Shown: positions 8,503 to 16,332 of the stretch, one piece after another
Layout: every line of letters starts with the position of its first letter
Position numbering within the stretch: position 1 is the first letter of the stretch
DNA from: CBDCFV01 sp965261795
GTDB lineage: Bacteria; Chloroflexota; Dehalococcoidia; Lucifugimonadales; UBA3495
Direction of reading: 5' to 3'
Length of the DNA stretch: 64,000 nt
NCBI GenBank assembly: GCA_965261795.1
Contig: OZ253476.1
Location: forward strand, 1,240,001 to 1,304,000
Program-made: the position numbers and the translations under genes
The notes under the pieces: model-generated
Seen by the model: the letters and a program-made list of their open reading frames with translations, nothing else
The model's database searches: none
What the model was told of the DNA's origin: nothing

Positions 8503-9753
8503 TCAGCCCTGATTTACCGACGGGGTTTCGTCCTTTTTAGGCAGCGGCAAAACCAGGAACACCACCGCCGCCGCCGCGAAAAGGGCGGCAATGAAGTAGA
8601 CTGTTGCTTCGAAGCCCAACGTATCGTACAGGACGCCCGCAATAATGGAGGAGGTTGCCGCCATCAGGAAGCTGGCGAACGCCACCACTCCCAAGCCGGT
8701 GGAGGCCACCTCCCGCCCAACAACGTCGAATACGGTGGCGGTCAGAATGGGCTGGTCGGGATAGAGGAACAGTCCCAGCAACGCAATGGTGATTGTGAGC
8801 ATAATGCCCGCGTCGAACCAGATCAGCGCCAATGCCACCACGCAGGACCATACCAGCCCAGGCGCCAGCACCTGCTTGCGTCCCCATCGGTCCGACAGAT
8901 AGCCCGCCCCGGTCTTGGCCACCAGCCCGACAGCAATCAGCAGCCCGATGTGGAACCCGCGGGACCACTCATTCATATTTAGGTCGTTGTGCAGGTAAAG
9001 GGGCAGAATGGTGACCAGCGCCACCAAGGCCATGGCTCTCAACCCACGCACAAACGTCAATCCCCAAAGCACCGGGCTTTTCAGCAGTTGCTTGGTCACC
9101 TCCACGCGGTGTGCTATGTCCGCGCTGGACTCCTCCTCTGGCTTCACCTGCCCGATGTTGCGGAAAGCCCAAATCGCCATTGCGCCCAGAAAGAATGGAG
9201 CCACGGCGTAGATGCTCAGCAACTCGCGCCAAGTCAGGAAAAGCAACAACGCCCCGGTAGCCACCGGGCCCACCACGTCTCCTACGCTGCCGCCCACTCC
9301 ATGAAAGGACAATGCCATGCCCCGCCGCTGGGCGAAATGATAGGAAAGGGACGCTGACGCGGGCAGGTGCCAGATGGAATGTGCTGCCGCCACGACCGCG
9401 ATCCCAATCAACAGCAATACGTAGACCGGGGAAACACCCATGACCAGCGACCCCAAGGCCGACGCCCCGAGACAAAAGGCCAGCAGCATCCCCCAATACT
9501 TCCGCACTACGTCCACCATTACGCCGCCGGGCAGGGCCACTACGCCCGCCGCCAACTCCCGCGCGGAGAGCAGCCCGCCGACGCCGACCGCGCTCAGGCT
9601 GAACGCGGCTTGGATTTCGGGCAGCACCACCACGAAACTCTGGATGATCCAGTGAAACACGACGTGGCCGGTGGCCAACCCGGGAATGATGGTCCGCCCT
9701 CCCAGAGCCAGGTGGGACCGGTCAACTGTGGTTGCCGATTCGGAGCTTTGCAT
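8503..9753 (-). CDS. Major facilitator superfamily transporter
   Basis: This is a protein of about 416 residues with the twelve-helix MFS pattern. The first half carries a G-x-x-x-D-x-x-x-R/K motif between helices 2 and 3 (GGVMVDVVRKYW). Helix 4 follows (IAVVAAAHSIWHLPASASLSYHF), and then AQRRGMALSFHGVGGSVGDVVGPV, typical of MFS antiporters. A cytosolic loop near residue 215 separates the halves, and the second-half signature is LSDRWGRKQ. The substrate cannot be inferred. ATG 9753 precedes the conserved core; the frame extends 14 codons upstream. It probably forms an operon with mgtE. The 5' region faces the small plus-strand genes across a strong inverted repeat. Confidence 0.8.
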   Translation of the reverse strand: MQSSESATTVDRSHLALGGRTIIPGLATGHVVFHWIIQSFVVVLPEIQAAFSLSAVGVGGLLSARELAAGVVALPGGVMVDVVRKYWGMLLAFCLGASALGSLVMGVSPVYVLLLIGIAVVAAAHSIWHLPASASLSYHFAQRRGMALSFHGVGGSVGDVVGPVATGALLLFLTWRELLSIYAVAPFFLGAMAIWAFRNIGQVKPEEESSADIAHRVEVTKQLLKSPVLWGLTFVRGLRAMALVALVTILPLYLHNDLNMNEWSRGFHIGLLIAVGLVAKTGAGYLSDRWGRKQVLAPGLVWSCVVALALIWFDAGIMLTITIALLGLFLYPDQPILTATVFDVVGREVASTGLGVVAFASFLMAATSSIIAGVLYDTLGFEATVYFIAALFAAAAVVFLVLPLPKKDETPSVNQG

Positions 9754-9862
9754 TTTGTACCGGCTTATCAGGTGGAGGGAAAGGGCAGGCCTCACGCTGA
9801 GGCCCGGTCAATTTACCTTTACATCCCCCTTGCTGTCACTATGGTATTGTTTTTTGGATTGA

Positions 9863-9916
9863 CAAAACCAGTCTGCCTTCAGATTGACCTTCAAATCTGA
9901 GACTAGGCTGGTTTTG
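9863..9916. promoter_or_regulatory. Two-tier inverted repeat in a divergent intergenic region
   Basis: Outer arms CAAAACCAG (9863-9871) and CTGGTTTTG (9908-9916) enclose inner arms TCAGATT (9879-9885) and AATCTGA (9894-9900). The whole can fold into one hairpin with a 7-nt internal loop on each side. It sits between the divergent MFS gene and the small plus-strand genes. It may be an operator or an RNA structure; it lacks a clean T-tract. Confidence 0.5.
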
Positions 9917-9961
9917 ATGGTCCCCGACCGGAGGTGATAATGGTAACACTAACGTCGGTGT

Positions 9962-10147
9962 ATGTTCAGAGATAGTGATTTCCGCTACCTTGTAGCATCT
10001 GTAATCATAGTCTTGATCCTAACAGCTTTAGCTGTTTCGTATGAAATAGGTTATATCACGGGTGACTCTTGGTTTGAAACAATTATTGCAGTTATTCGTT
10101 GGCAAGGAGCCATAGTTCCGGTAACCTTGATTTTTCTCGCCACATGA
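9962..10147 (+). CDS. Small two-helix membrane protein
   Basis: This 61-residue protein has two hydrophobic segments, about residues 9-29 (LVASVIIVLILTALAVSYEIG) and 38-59 (ETIIAVIRWQ...VTLIFLA), separated by a short polar loop. I recognise no family. It is followed after 12 bases by another very small gene on the same strand, and the two look like a pair: a membrane anchor with a soluble charged partner. Coding status is supported by the clean hydrophobic pattern and the pairing, but not by homology. Confidence 0.4.
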   Translation: MFRDSDFRYLVASVIIVLILTALAVSYEIGYITGDSWFETIIAVIRWQGAIVPVTLIFLAT

Positions 10148-10159
10148 GAGGTATCTAAA

Positions 10160-10351
10160 GTGATTGCGGACCGTATCATCGCAAGAAACAGAGAAAGAAT
10201 ACGCCAGGAAGCTCGCGAGGAAGGACGCAAGCAAGGGCGTGAGGAAATGCGCAAGGAAATTCTACAGCAAATAGAGGGTTTGCCCGAAGATGTGCGGTGT
10301 AAAATACCCTTCTTGTCTGATTGGCCCGAAGGCAACGCGGAGAAAAATTGA
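10160..10351 (+). CDS. Small highly charged coiled-coil protein
   Basis: This 63-residue protein starts with GTG and is dominated by a continuous Arg/Glu-rich helix (ARNRERIRQEAREEGRKQGR) repeating at three to four residues. A Pro-rich tail follows. It resembles the C-terminal part of bacterial coiled-coil proteins that follow a short membrane segment. The membrane protein 12 bases upstream may once have been fused to it or may act as its anchor. Function unknown. Confidence 0.45.
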   Translation: MIADRIIARNRERIRQEAREEGRKQGREEMRKEILQQIEGLPEDVRCKIPFLSDWPEGNAEKN

Positions 10352-10445
10352 AGCGGCTCAGATAGTTATTCCTTGGTGATCGTTGTTCTGGAACCTGAGG
10401 CCCCGGCCAACCGCCGAGGCCTTCTGCGTGGGAATAGCGATCGCC

Positions 10446-11618
10446 TTACCTCGCTGACGGACTGAAAGCATAGGCCGGGTCTGCGGCCCGCACCGTTGCT
10501 TCCGGGAGTCCAAGCTCCCGCCGCACCATGTTCGTTCCCTGCACCATTGCCACGCACTTGTGGAACGCAATGCGCCGGGAGATGCCCTCCCTGCCGAAAC
10601 CGCAGTCGGAGGAAAGCACCAACCGCTCCGCAGGAACATAGCGAAGGGCTTTCCGCACCAACTCCGCAACTCGCTCCGGGGATTCCACGACGGTGTTGGT
10701 ATGGTTGACGACCCCTATGGCAATCTTCTTGTCCGTCTCGAACTTTCCGAAAATATCCAAGTCCCGCCCGCCGGAGCTGGCGCACTCGAAGGTAATCACG
10801 TCGGCGTCGGTCTCCAGCAGGTGCGGCAGGGCCCGCTCGTATGAGGGAGCGTCCCAATACAGCCTCTGTTGGGCCGGGTTGCCCCAGCAGGTATGCAGCC
10901 ATATCTCCGCATTCACACCCCGTATCTCGCGGTTGAAGGCCTCGGTGAAAAACCGGAAGTCCTCATCCGGGGTATCCGGGGTCAAGCTCAGGAAGTGATG
11001 CCTGGGTTCCTCCATCTGAATCAGCCGGCAGCCGGAGTCGGCCAAGTCACGTAACTCCCGGTTCATGATGTCGGCAAGGTCCAGCACCAACTCACGGTCC
11101 GACGGGTAGTGCTCGTTCCATACCATGCGGTGCAGCGACTGGGCGCTGATGGTGCCGAACTTCACCGGCTTATCGGTCATTTTCTGGGCCGTCTTCCACA
11201 ACGCTGCGAACTCCAGCGGCCCCCCTGACAGCTTCTCCGTGACCACCGGCGGCTGGTAGGCTTCCGAGACTTCCCACAGAATGTGCCCCGGCCCGATTCC
11301 GAAGTCCCCGGACCAGCCGGGAGAAGTGTCGCGCCGCGCCGTAAACCCGCCCAACCGCTCCAGCACGTAAAAGAACCACGACTTGCCGCCCACTTCCAGG
11401 TCGAACCGTGAATCCCCGTCGGTCACTATGTCCAGCCCCGCCATCGCCTGGTCGGTGATGATGGTTGCTACGGCGTCCAAGTACTGCTCCCGGAACTGGG
11501 TGTCTCCCATAGCCGTCTTGAACGGCCGCCCCTTCAGGCCCTGGTTGTACCAATGGGGCTTTGGATAAGATCCGGTCATCGTGGTGGGCAAGACCATATC
11601 CTTGGTCACCGAAAACAT
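10446..11618 (-). CDS. Cobalamin-independent methionine synthase (MetE C-terminal) family protein
   Basis: This 390-residue protein has the fold and motifs of the MetE C-terminal/epoxyalkane-CoM transferase family. These are TTMTGSYPKPHWY at the start, DIVTDGDSRF, LIQMEEPRHHF near residue 190, and a HTCWGN metal-ligand segment near 240. VITFECASSGG and the final LVLSSDCGFG complete the zinc site (His-Cys...Glu...Cys). Such short paralogs lack the N-terminal half of MetE and use other methyl or alkyl donors; the true donor and acceptor are unknown. ATG 11618 has a strong GAGGGGG site at the right distance; a TTG five codons upstream is less likely. It is monocistronic. Confidence 0.8.
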   Translation of the reverse strand: MFSVTKDMVLPTTMTGSYPKPHWYNQGLKGRPFKTAMGDTQFREQYLDAVATIITDQAMAGLDIVTDGDSRFDLEVGGKSWFFYVLERLGGFTARRDTSPGWSGDFGIGPGHILWEVSEAYQPPVVTEKLSGGPLEFAALWKTAQKMTDKPVKFGTISAQSLHRMVWNEHYPSDRELVLDLADIMNRELRDLADSGCRLIQMEEPRHHFLSLTPDTPDEDFRFFTEAFNREIRGVNAEIWLHTCWGNPAQQRLYWDAPSYERALPHLLETDADVITFECASSGGRDLDIFGKFETDKKIAIGVVNHTNTVVESPERVAELVRKALRYVPAERLVLSSDCGFGREGISRRIAFHKCVAMVQGTNMVRRELGLPEATVRAADPAYAFSPSAR

Positions 11619-11818
11619 CGTTAGCCCCCTCAACCGTCATTAGCGCCGGGCAATTCCGGCCACAAGATAATAACAAAGAATCCCCCAACAAACCCGGCTG
11701 ACTGACGGCGCGCCCTCCGCCGAAACTCCGTCAACCCCCTGCTATACTTCCGGCATCAACCGCCCCCGCGTCTGCAAAAGTGGACCTGAAGGACGGCGGA
11801 ACCCGCCGAAAGGTATAA

Positions 11819-12334
11819 ATGCTCGACTTGAACGAACTGGACACTGACGATATCCCAGGCATAACACGAGAAAAGGGTAACGACCTAGCGCAAGCGGGGG
11901 CTGTATGTTTGGAGTTGCAACAGCACCGGCAACGCGTACATTTCACAGTCCGAGGTTACGTTACAAAGACCTTTGCCCTCGCGTGGCTTCCGACCACCGA
12001 GCAAGCCATACGAACTTGGAACGACCCTGATGAAGCGGCCGAAGATGGCGCGGCCGGCATCGCGGTACTGTTGGCGATTAGAGAAATCGGCTATCCCGTC
12101 ATCCTCCGCTCCCGCAAGACCACGGGAATTGATTACTGGCTGGGCGATCGGAACATAACCAACATATCTCAGTCTGAACAAGCGGCGACAATGGCATTGC
12201 GCGAGGCTCTTCAGGATAATGACCTTGTCGTTAGAGGAAGGATGGAGGTATCCGGCATCCAACGCGGCAAAGACTCCATTGTGAGGGCGCGAGTAAAGCG
12301 CAAACTGAACCAGACCAACCGGTCAGATCACTGA
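11819..12334 (+). CDS. Hypothetical protein paired with the next gene
   Basis: This 171-residue soluble protein is unrecognised. It has a beta-strand-rich N-terminus (VCLELQQHRQRVHFTVRGYV), then an acidic segment DPDEAAEDGAAGIAVLLAIREIGYPVILRS and a motif GIDYWLGDRN at about residue 107. The tail is basic. The stretch 'TTGIDYWLGD' followed by helix-strand units resembles small alpha/beta proteins found next to large unknown partners, and the next gene begins 62 bases downstream on the same strand. AAAGG lies upstream of ATG 11819. I infer a two-gene accessory module and cannot assign a function. Confidence 0.5.
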   Translation: MLDLNELDTDDIPGITREKGNDLAQAGAVCLELQQHRQRVHFTVRGYVTKTFALAWLPTTEQAIRTWNDPDEAAEDGAAGIAVLLAIREIGYPVILRSRKTTGIDYWLGDRNITNISQSEQAATMALREALQDNDLVVRGRMEVSGIQRGKDSIVRARVKRKLNQTNRSDH

Positions 12335-12396
12335 GGATTGCCGACTTACGTGGTAGTGGTTGAATTTGGTAGACCGCTTGCCGAGGTTAGAGCAAA

Positions 12397-13512
12397 GTGA
12401 GCAGCGTTAAGAATTACCACAATCGAGCCATGGAATTCACCGACCACGCTATCCGGGAACGTGCCCGCGGCGAAGTTGCCGCTTCACTTGGATATTTTGA
12501 GCAGGCATTGGAGGCTGAACTGGCCGCCATCGCCGAACTAGAAGCCTCCGATGGACTGTTGTGGTCGTTACTGTACCGTAGCGTCGGTTCGCTGGCATTG
12601 GACTGCGGGAGGTTTCGCCAAGCCGAGCAGATAACGGCTACAGCTCTTGCCGGCAACCCAGATCCGGAGATTGCCGAAGAACTGCGGGACCTGCTGGAGA
12701 ACATTTACTTCCACCGGCACCTTGAGCTTAAAGGTATCGCCTTCCAAGACTCCCAACTCCAATTCAGCCTGTCCGGCCCAGAAGTGGGCAATGGAATTGC
12801 TGAGTTAGGCGCGGTTTATGGACGTGTTAATAATTCAGCGCAACTGATTTACCGCACAGCCGAGCGGAAGCAAGGTCTGCCTTTTCGAGAGAGGGGAGGA
12901 CCTCCCAAGGAAATACGGGACAATCATAGGTTGCTGCTTTCCCCGCCCAGAAATGGCAGCTTCGCGGTAATGTTGCAGTTTGGAAGTCCTGTTCAGCCTA
13001 CTTTGCCCGGGATGTCTCCCACCGCTGTTATTGTGGATGAGTTTATGGACTTGATAGAACTGGTCAACAAATCTCGGGTTGACGAAATCCAAGCGCTCAT
13101 TCCTGACCAAGCATATCTACGTAATTTCTATGGCCTAGCAAAGAAGATAGCCCCTGATGGCGAGCGATTTCGTCAAGTAGGCTTTACAGTAACACGCGGC
13201 GGAAGCGAACGATCCGTGGAACTGACCACTCCGGCGGCGGAGCTCCCGTCCCCTAATCTTATCGAGATGACGGATGCTCCTGCCGAGCCAGTGGAAATAA
13301 GGGGTATATTGCGCTTTGCCGATGCTAGGCGCGGGAATGATAACGCCATTCAAGTCACTGATGGAAATCTATCTAGGCGGATCATAGTACCACCAGGAAT
13401 GATGAACGATATAGTCCGCCCTCTATGGGACCACAGAGTCGTTATCCAAGCCATGCGGAAAGGCAGCAGACTTACGTTGGAAGACATTTGGCCGGACGAG
13501 GAGGAAGAATAG
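12397..13512 (+). CDS. Hypothetical protein with TPR-like N-terminus and beta-rich C-terminus
   Basis: This 371-residue protein begins at GTG. Residues ~8-110 are helical with two TPR-like hairpins (AMEFTDHAIRERARGEVAAS and SVGSLALDCGRFRQAEQITA). The middle region (~130-250) is polar with strand patterns and an FMDLIELVNKS helix. The last 120 residues are beta-rich and end in an acidic tail DEEEE. The final part (IEIRGILRFADARRG...IQVTDGNLSRRIIVPPG) looks like an OB- or SH3-like barrel. It follows the 171-residue gene and probably shares its transcript. I do not recognise the family. Confidence 0.55.
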   Translation: MSSVKNYHNRAMEFTDHAIRERARGEVAASLGYFEQALEAELAAIAELEASDGLLWSLLYRSVGSLALDCGRFRQAEQITATALAGNPDPEIAEELRDLLENIYFHRHLELKGIAFQDSQLQFSLSGPEVGNGIAELGAVYGRVNNSAQLIYRTAERKQGLPFRERGGPPKEIRDNHRLLLSPPRNGSFAVMLQFGSPVQPTLPGMSPTAVIVDEFMDLIELVNKSRVDEIQALIPDQAYLRNFYGLAKKIAPDGERFRQVGFTVTRGGSERSVELTTPAAELPSPNLIEMTDAPAEPVEIRGILRFADARRGNDNAIQVTDGNLSRRIIVPPGMMNDIVRPLWDHRVVIQAMRKGSRLTLEDIWPDEEEE

Positions 13513-13701
13513 TCTCCAACCGCGCCCACCTGGACAGCCGCATTGTCTGCGACCTGCTGTGCCTCGACGAAAGCATATACGAGGGAGTGCGCCGCCTTGC
13601 CGCCAAGTAGTGCGCCGAATCCTCTGTCCACGGCGGCAAGGCCCGCCCCAAGGGCGCCAAGCTGGTCATTTAAAATAGGAACGCATCAGGTCATTCACAC
13701 C
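13513..13701. other. Probable gene debris
   Basis: A short plus-strand frame reads RAHLDSRIVCDLLCLDESIY then EGVRRLAAK and stops at 13610. It has a coding look but no start of its own, so it may be the tail of a truncated gene. No family recognised. Confidence 0.3.
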
Positions 13702-13905
13702 ATGAATATCATACACTTCCTTGAGACGGACACTCTCTACATTGAGCTTTGCCCCTTCGACATGTGCAAGACGCGAGACCTGGACGAGAACACCCTCCTG
13801 GACCTCGACGGTGCTGGGCGCCTGTGCGCAACAACCATCTAACACGCCAGAGAGCGCATGGCGATTCCCGCCTTCACATACGAACAAGTCCCCGCAGCCA
13901 AGTAG
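13702..13905 (+). pseudogene. DUF2283 protein gene with an in-frame stop
   Basis: Reading from ATG 13702 gives MNIIHFLETDTLYIELCPF, then RDLDENTLLDLDGAGRLCAT and TI. This is the classic DUF2283 pattern (Y/F-x-x-ETDTLYI...LD-x-D-G-x-x). A TAA stop falls at 13840-13842. The same frame then continues with HARERMAIPAFTYEQVPAAK and stops at 13905. Intact family members have a Glu at or near the stop position (as in 'IEHA'), so one base change from GAA would explain it. DUF2283 proteins are small and often accompany DUF4258 toxin-like proteins; none is visible here. Residues before and after the stop match the family, so this is better read as one broken gene than as a shorter one. Confidence 0.75.
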
Positions 13906-14080
13906 TCCCGACGTCACCCCATCATTTTCGCTTTTGTGGGACTCCGCCCGACCATGTACGGTTGGCTGGACCACCTGAAACGAGACCACTCCCAACTGTT
14001 GTCCGGCCCGTTATCTATACTCCGGAACGAGTTCCTCGGACTTGCGGGCTACGGACGGGATTCGCCCCCCCCCCCCCCGG

Positions 14081-14413
14081 CTGACAAGGGTATGTATTTC
14101 ATTTGGGACTTTACGCAGTTGAACGTGAGACCGCGTAGTAGGGTAGGCTTGCTCAAATACAAAACCGCTCCCAAATGCTCACTATCGGGCCCATTCCGTA
14201 TCGGGCCCATTCCGTCATTCCGGCGTAGGCCGGAATCCAGGCGGGCCCATTCCGTCATTCCGGCGTAGGCCGGAATCCAGGGGGGCCCATTCCGTCATTC
14301 CGGCGTAGGCCGGAATCCAGGGGGGCCCATTCCGTCATTCCGGCGTAGGCCGGAATCCAGGGGCGGTGGGGCCGGTTCGTAGCTATAATCTCAATTTTAC
14401 ATACCCCTGTCAG
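14081..14413 (+). mobile_element. MITE-like element, copy 2, with 4 palindromic 40-bp units
   Basis: This is the same element as 6365-6977: 333 bp, bounded by CTGACAAGGGTATGTA at the left and the complement of CTGACAGGGGTATGTA at the right. The 40-bp units are centred on palindromes beginning at 14217, 14257, 14297 and 14337. Its length is exactly 280 bp (7 x 40) less than copy 1. A direct repeat CCCCCCCGG flanks it (14072-14080 and 14414-14422), inside a C-tract that may have slipped from an original 11-bp duplication. The right tip runs into the 3' end of ada and supplies that gene's last codons and stop. Confidence 0.88.
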
Positions 14414-15530
14414 CCCCCCCGGACGCTTCGGCGGACTGGCTGCGCTCCATGGCCAGCAGGGCCTCCTTGCGGTGCAGTCCCCAGCGGTAGCCGCCCAGAC
14501 CGCCGTCTTTCCGGAGAGCTCGGTGGCACGGGATGATGGGGGCCACGGGATTGGTGGCGCAGGCGCGTCCTACGGCTCGGCTGGCCTTCGGCTGCTCCAG
14601 TGCCTCGGCCAACTGCTGATAGGTCCGGGTTTCGCCCACCGGTATCGCCTGCAACTGCCGCCACACCCGCCATTGGAACATAGTGGCCTGAACGTCCAGC
14701 GGCAGGTCTATGTCCGAGTTGCAGCCTTGCAAGTAGACCAGGGCCGCGCCGGTCCAGTCCCGCAACCCGGCGGACTCCGGTGAATCGACGTTCAAGGCGG
14801 TGGGCCGAATCTCCGCTGAGGGAAATTCCTGCTCCAGCTCGGCTACAAGGGCGTTGGTGTCGTCGCCTAACTTGACTGCGCAGACGCCGCGGTCTGTGCC
14901 TGCCACCAGCAATCCGCCCAAGGCCGACTCGGTGACAATGTATCGGATGAGCGCGCCCGCGCCGCCCTTCCGGTAGCTGGCGGGGGTCATGCCCAGTTGC
15001 TCCTTCGCGTTTTCGTAGAGGCGGCTGGATGAGCCATACCCGGCGTCGTACATGGCTTCGGACACGTTGGCGCCCTCCCGAAGGAGACCCTTGAACCGCT
15101 CCATTCGCTTGCCTCGGGCGTATTGCAGCGGTGTGAGACCGGTCTCACGCTTGAATTCCCGCTGCAAATGCTTGGGGGCTGCCCCCACCGCCTCGCTGAT
15201 CTCCGCCAGTTGCAGCGGGGCCTCATTGGTCTCGACATGTTCGTTGATGTAGTTGCAGGCGAGAGTCACCAACTCCGCATCCGTGCCGGGACGGTCGGGC
15301 AGACAGCGGAGGCAGGCGCGATAGCCCGCGTTACGCGCCTCTTCCGGGGCGGAGAAGTAGCAGACCTGCTCCTGCCGGGGACGCCGGCTAGGGCAGGTAG
15401 GACGGCAGTAAACCCCGGTGGACCGGACGGCATAAACAAAACGCCCGTCAAGGCTCCGGTCGCGCGACATCACCGCAGTCCATAGTTGCTTAGGGTCCAG
15501 TCGAGTCTTTTCGGGTTGCGTAACGGTCAT
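14397..15530 (-). CDS. ada: Bifunctional Ada regulator / O6-methylguanine-DNA methyltransferase
   Basis: This protein of about 377 residues has the full Ada layout. The N-terminal zinc-binding methyl-phosphotriester domain has YAVRSTGVYCRPTCPSRRP and later GYRACLRCLPDRP, giving four Cys ligands including the acceptor Cys. An AraC-type helix-turn-helix domain (~85-185) ends with AGYGSSSRLYENAKEQLGMTP. The C-terminal methyltransferase has active-site PCHR within NPVAPIIPCHRALRKDGGLGGYRWG. It repairs O6-methylguanine and phosphotriesters and activates the adaptive response. ATG 15530 has a GGGAGG site; the frame extends 25 codons upstream. The final residues ADRGM and the stop come from the inserted repeat element, so the native C-terminus has been replaced; the active domain is complete. 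Confidence 0.9.
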   Translation of the reverse strand: MTVTQPEKTRLDPKQLWTAVMSRDRSLDGRFVYAVRSTGVYCRPTCPSRRPRQEQVCYFSAPEEARNAGYRACLRCLPDRPGTDAELVTLACNYINEHVETNEAPLQLAEISEAVGAAPKHLQREFKRETGLTPLQYARGKRMERFKGLLREGANVSEAMYDAGYGSSSRLYENAKEQLGMTPASYRKGGAGALIRYIVTESALGGLLVAGTDRGVCAVKLGDDTNALVAELEQEFPSAEIRPTALNVDSPESAGLRDWTGAALVYLQGCNSDIDLPLDVQATMFQWRVWRQLQAIPVGETRTYQQLAEALEQPKASRAVGRACATNPVAPIIPCHRALRKDGGLGGYRWGLHRKEALLAMERSQSAEASGGADRGM

Positions 15531-16059
15531 GTCGCCATCCTCCCGGAAGGGCTTTGTTTGGCAGTCGTCAGATTTCCTTGGCGACTCCAGATTAGCCGAT
15601 GCCAACGGCCAGTTCTATCCGGTTTTCGCTCTGGAATTTGGAATTGGCTTGGTTAAGGCTTCCCACTGACACTTCCCCCTTCCCAACTCCGATAACCCTT
15701 CTTTACTATAGACCTGTAGCACTCTATTGCCCCGCCGGCCTGGTTGCCGTATCGGCCTCGGCGCCTCATAAGAAACGACACACAATGACACAAATAGGCA
15801 CAATTCAAGGCCAAAACTGGCGCAAATGACGCAAAAACGGTCCAAATACCAACCAGCCAACCGCTGGCGCCGAAGCTGAATGTCACACAATGTTACAGAA
15901 TGACACGGAACTTTGATTTTTCGTCCTTGCTCCCCCGCCGCCGACCTTCCCAAGACTGCTGATCGTTGGAGAAATCACTCAAATCGAGTAGACCGCCATT
16001 CAAGACTACACGCAGCGAGGTTGATACACTGGAGTTGGCGCGCATCCGGTGTCAGGGGG
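15531..16059. other. Intergenic region with dispersed repeats
   Basis: No gene seen. Bases 15657-15715 (CCCACTGACACTTCCCCCTT and onward) resemble 42750-42812. Bases 15770-15910, on the reverse strand, resemble 59445-59600: both contain a TGTCATT-rich stretch followed by CATTCAGCTTCGG and GGTTGG. They look like two diverged non-coding repeat families. Confidence 0.5.
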
Positions 16060-16312
16060 CTGACAGGGGTATGTATTTCATTTGGGACTTTACGCAGTTG
16101 AACGTGAGACCGCGTAGTAGGGTAGGCTTGCTCAAATACAAAACCGCTCCCAAATGCTCACTATCGGGCCCATTCCGTATCGGGCCCATTCCGTCATTCC
16201 GGCGCAGGCCGGAATCCAGGCGGGTCCATTCCGTCATTCCGGCGTAGGCCGGAATCCAGGGGCGGTGGGGCCGGTTCGTAGCTATAATCTCAATTTTACA
16301 TACCCTTGTCAG
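16060..16312 (+). mobile_element. MITE-like element, copy 3, with 2 palindromic 40-bp units
   Basis: This 253-bp copy has the same ends and unique left part as copies 1 and 2, but only two palindromic units (16196 and 16236). It is exactly 360 bp (9 x 40) shorter than copy 1. A perfect 11-bp direct repeat GTGTCAGGGGG flanks it at 16049-16059 and 16313-16323. The TATAAT at 16283-16288 points into the gene that starts 45 bp downstream, and the right target duplication supplies most of that gene's Shine-Dalgarno. The element could act as its promoter. Confidence 0.9.
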
Positions 16313-16332
16313 GTGTCAGGGGGGCGGTGACA

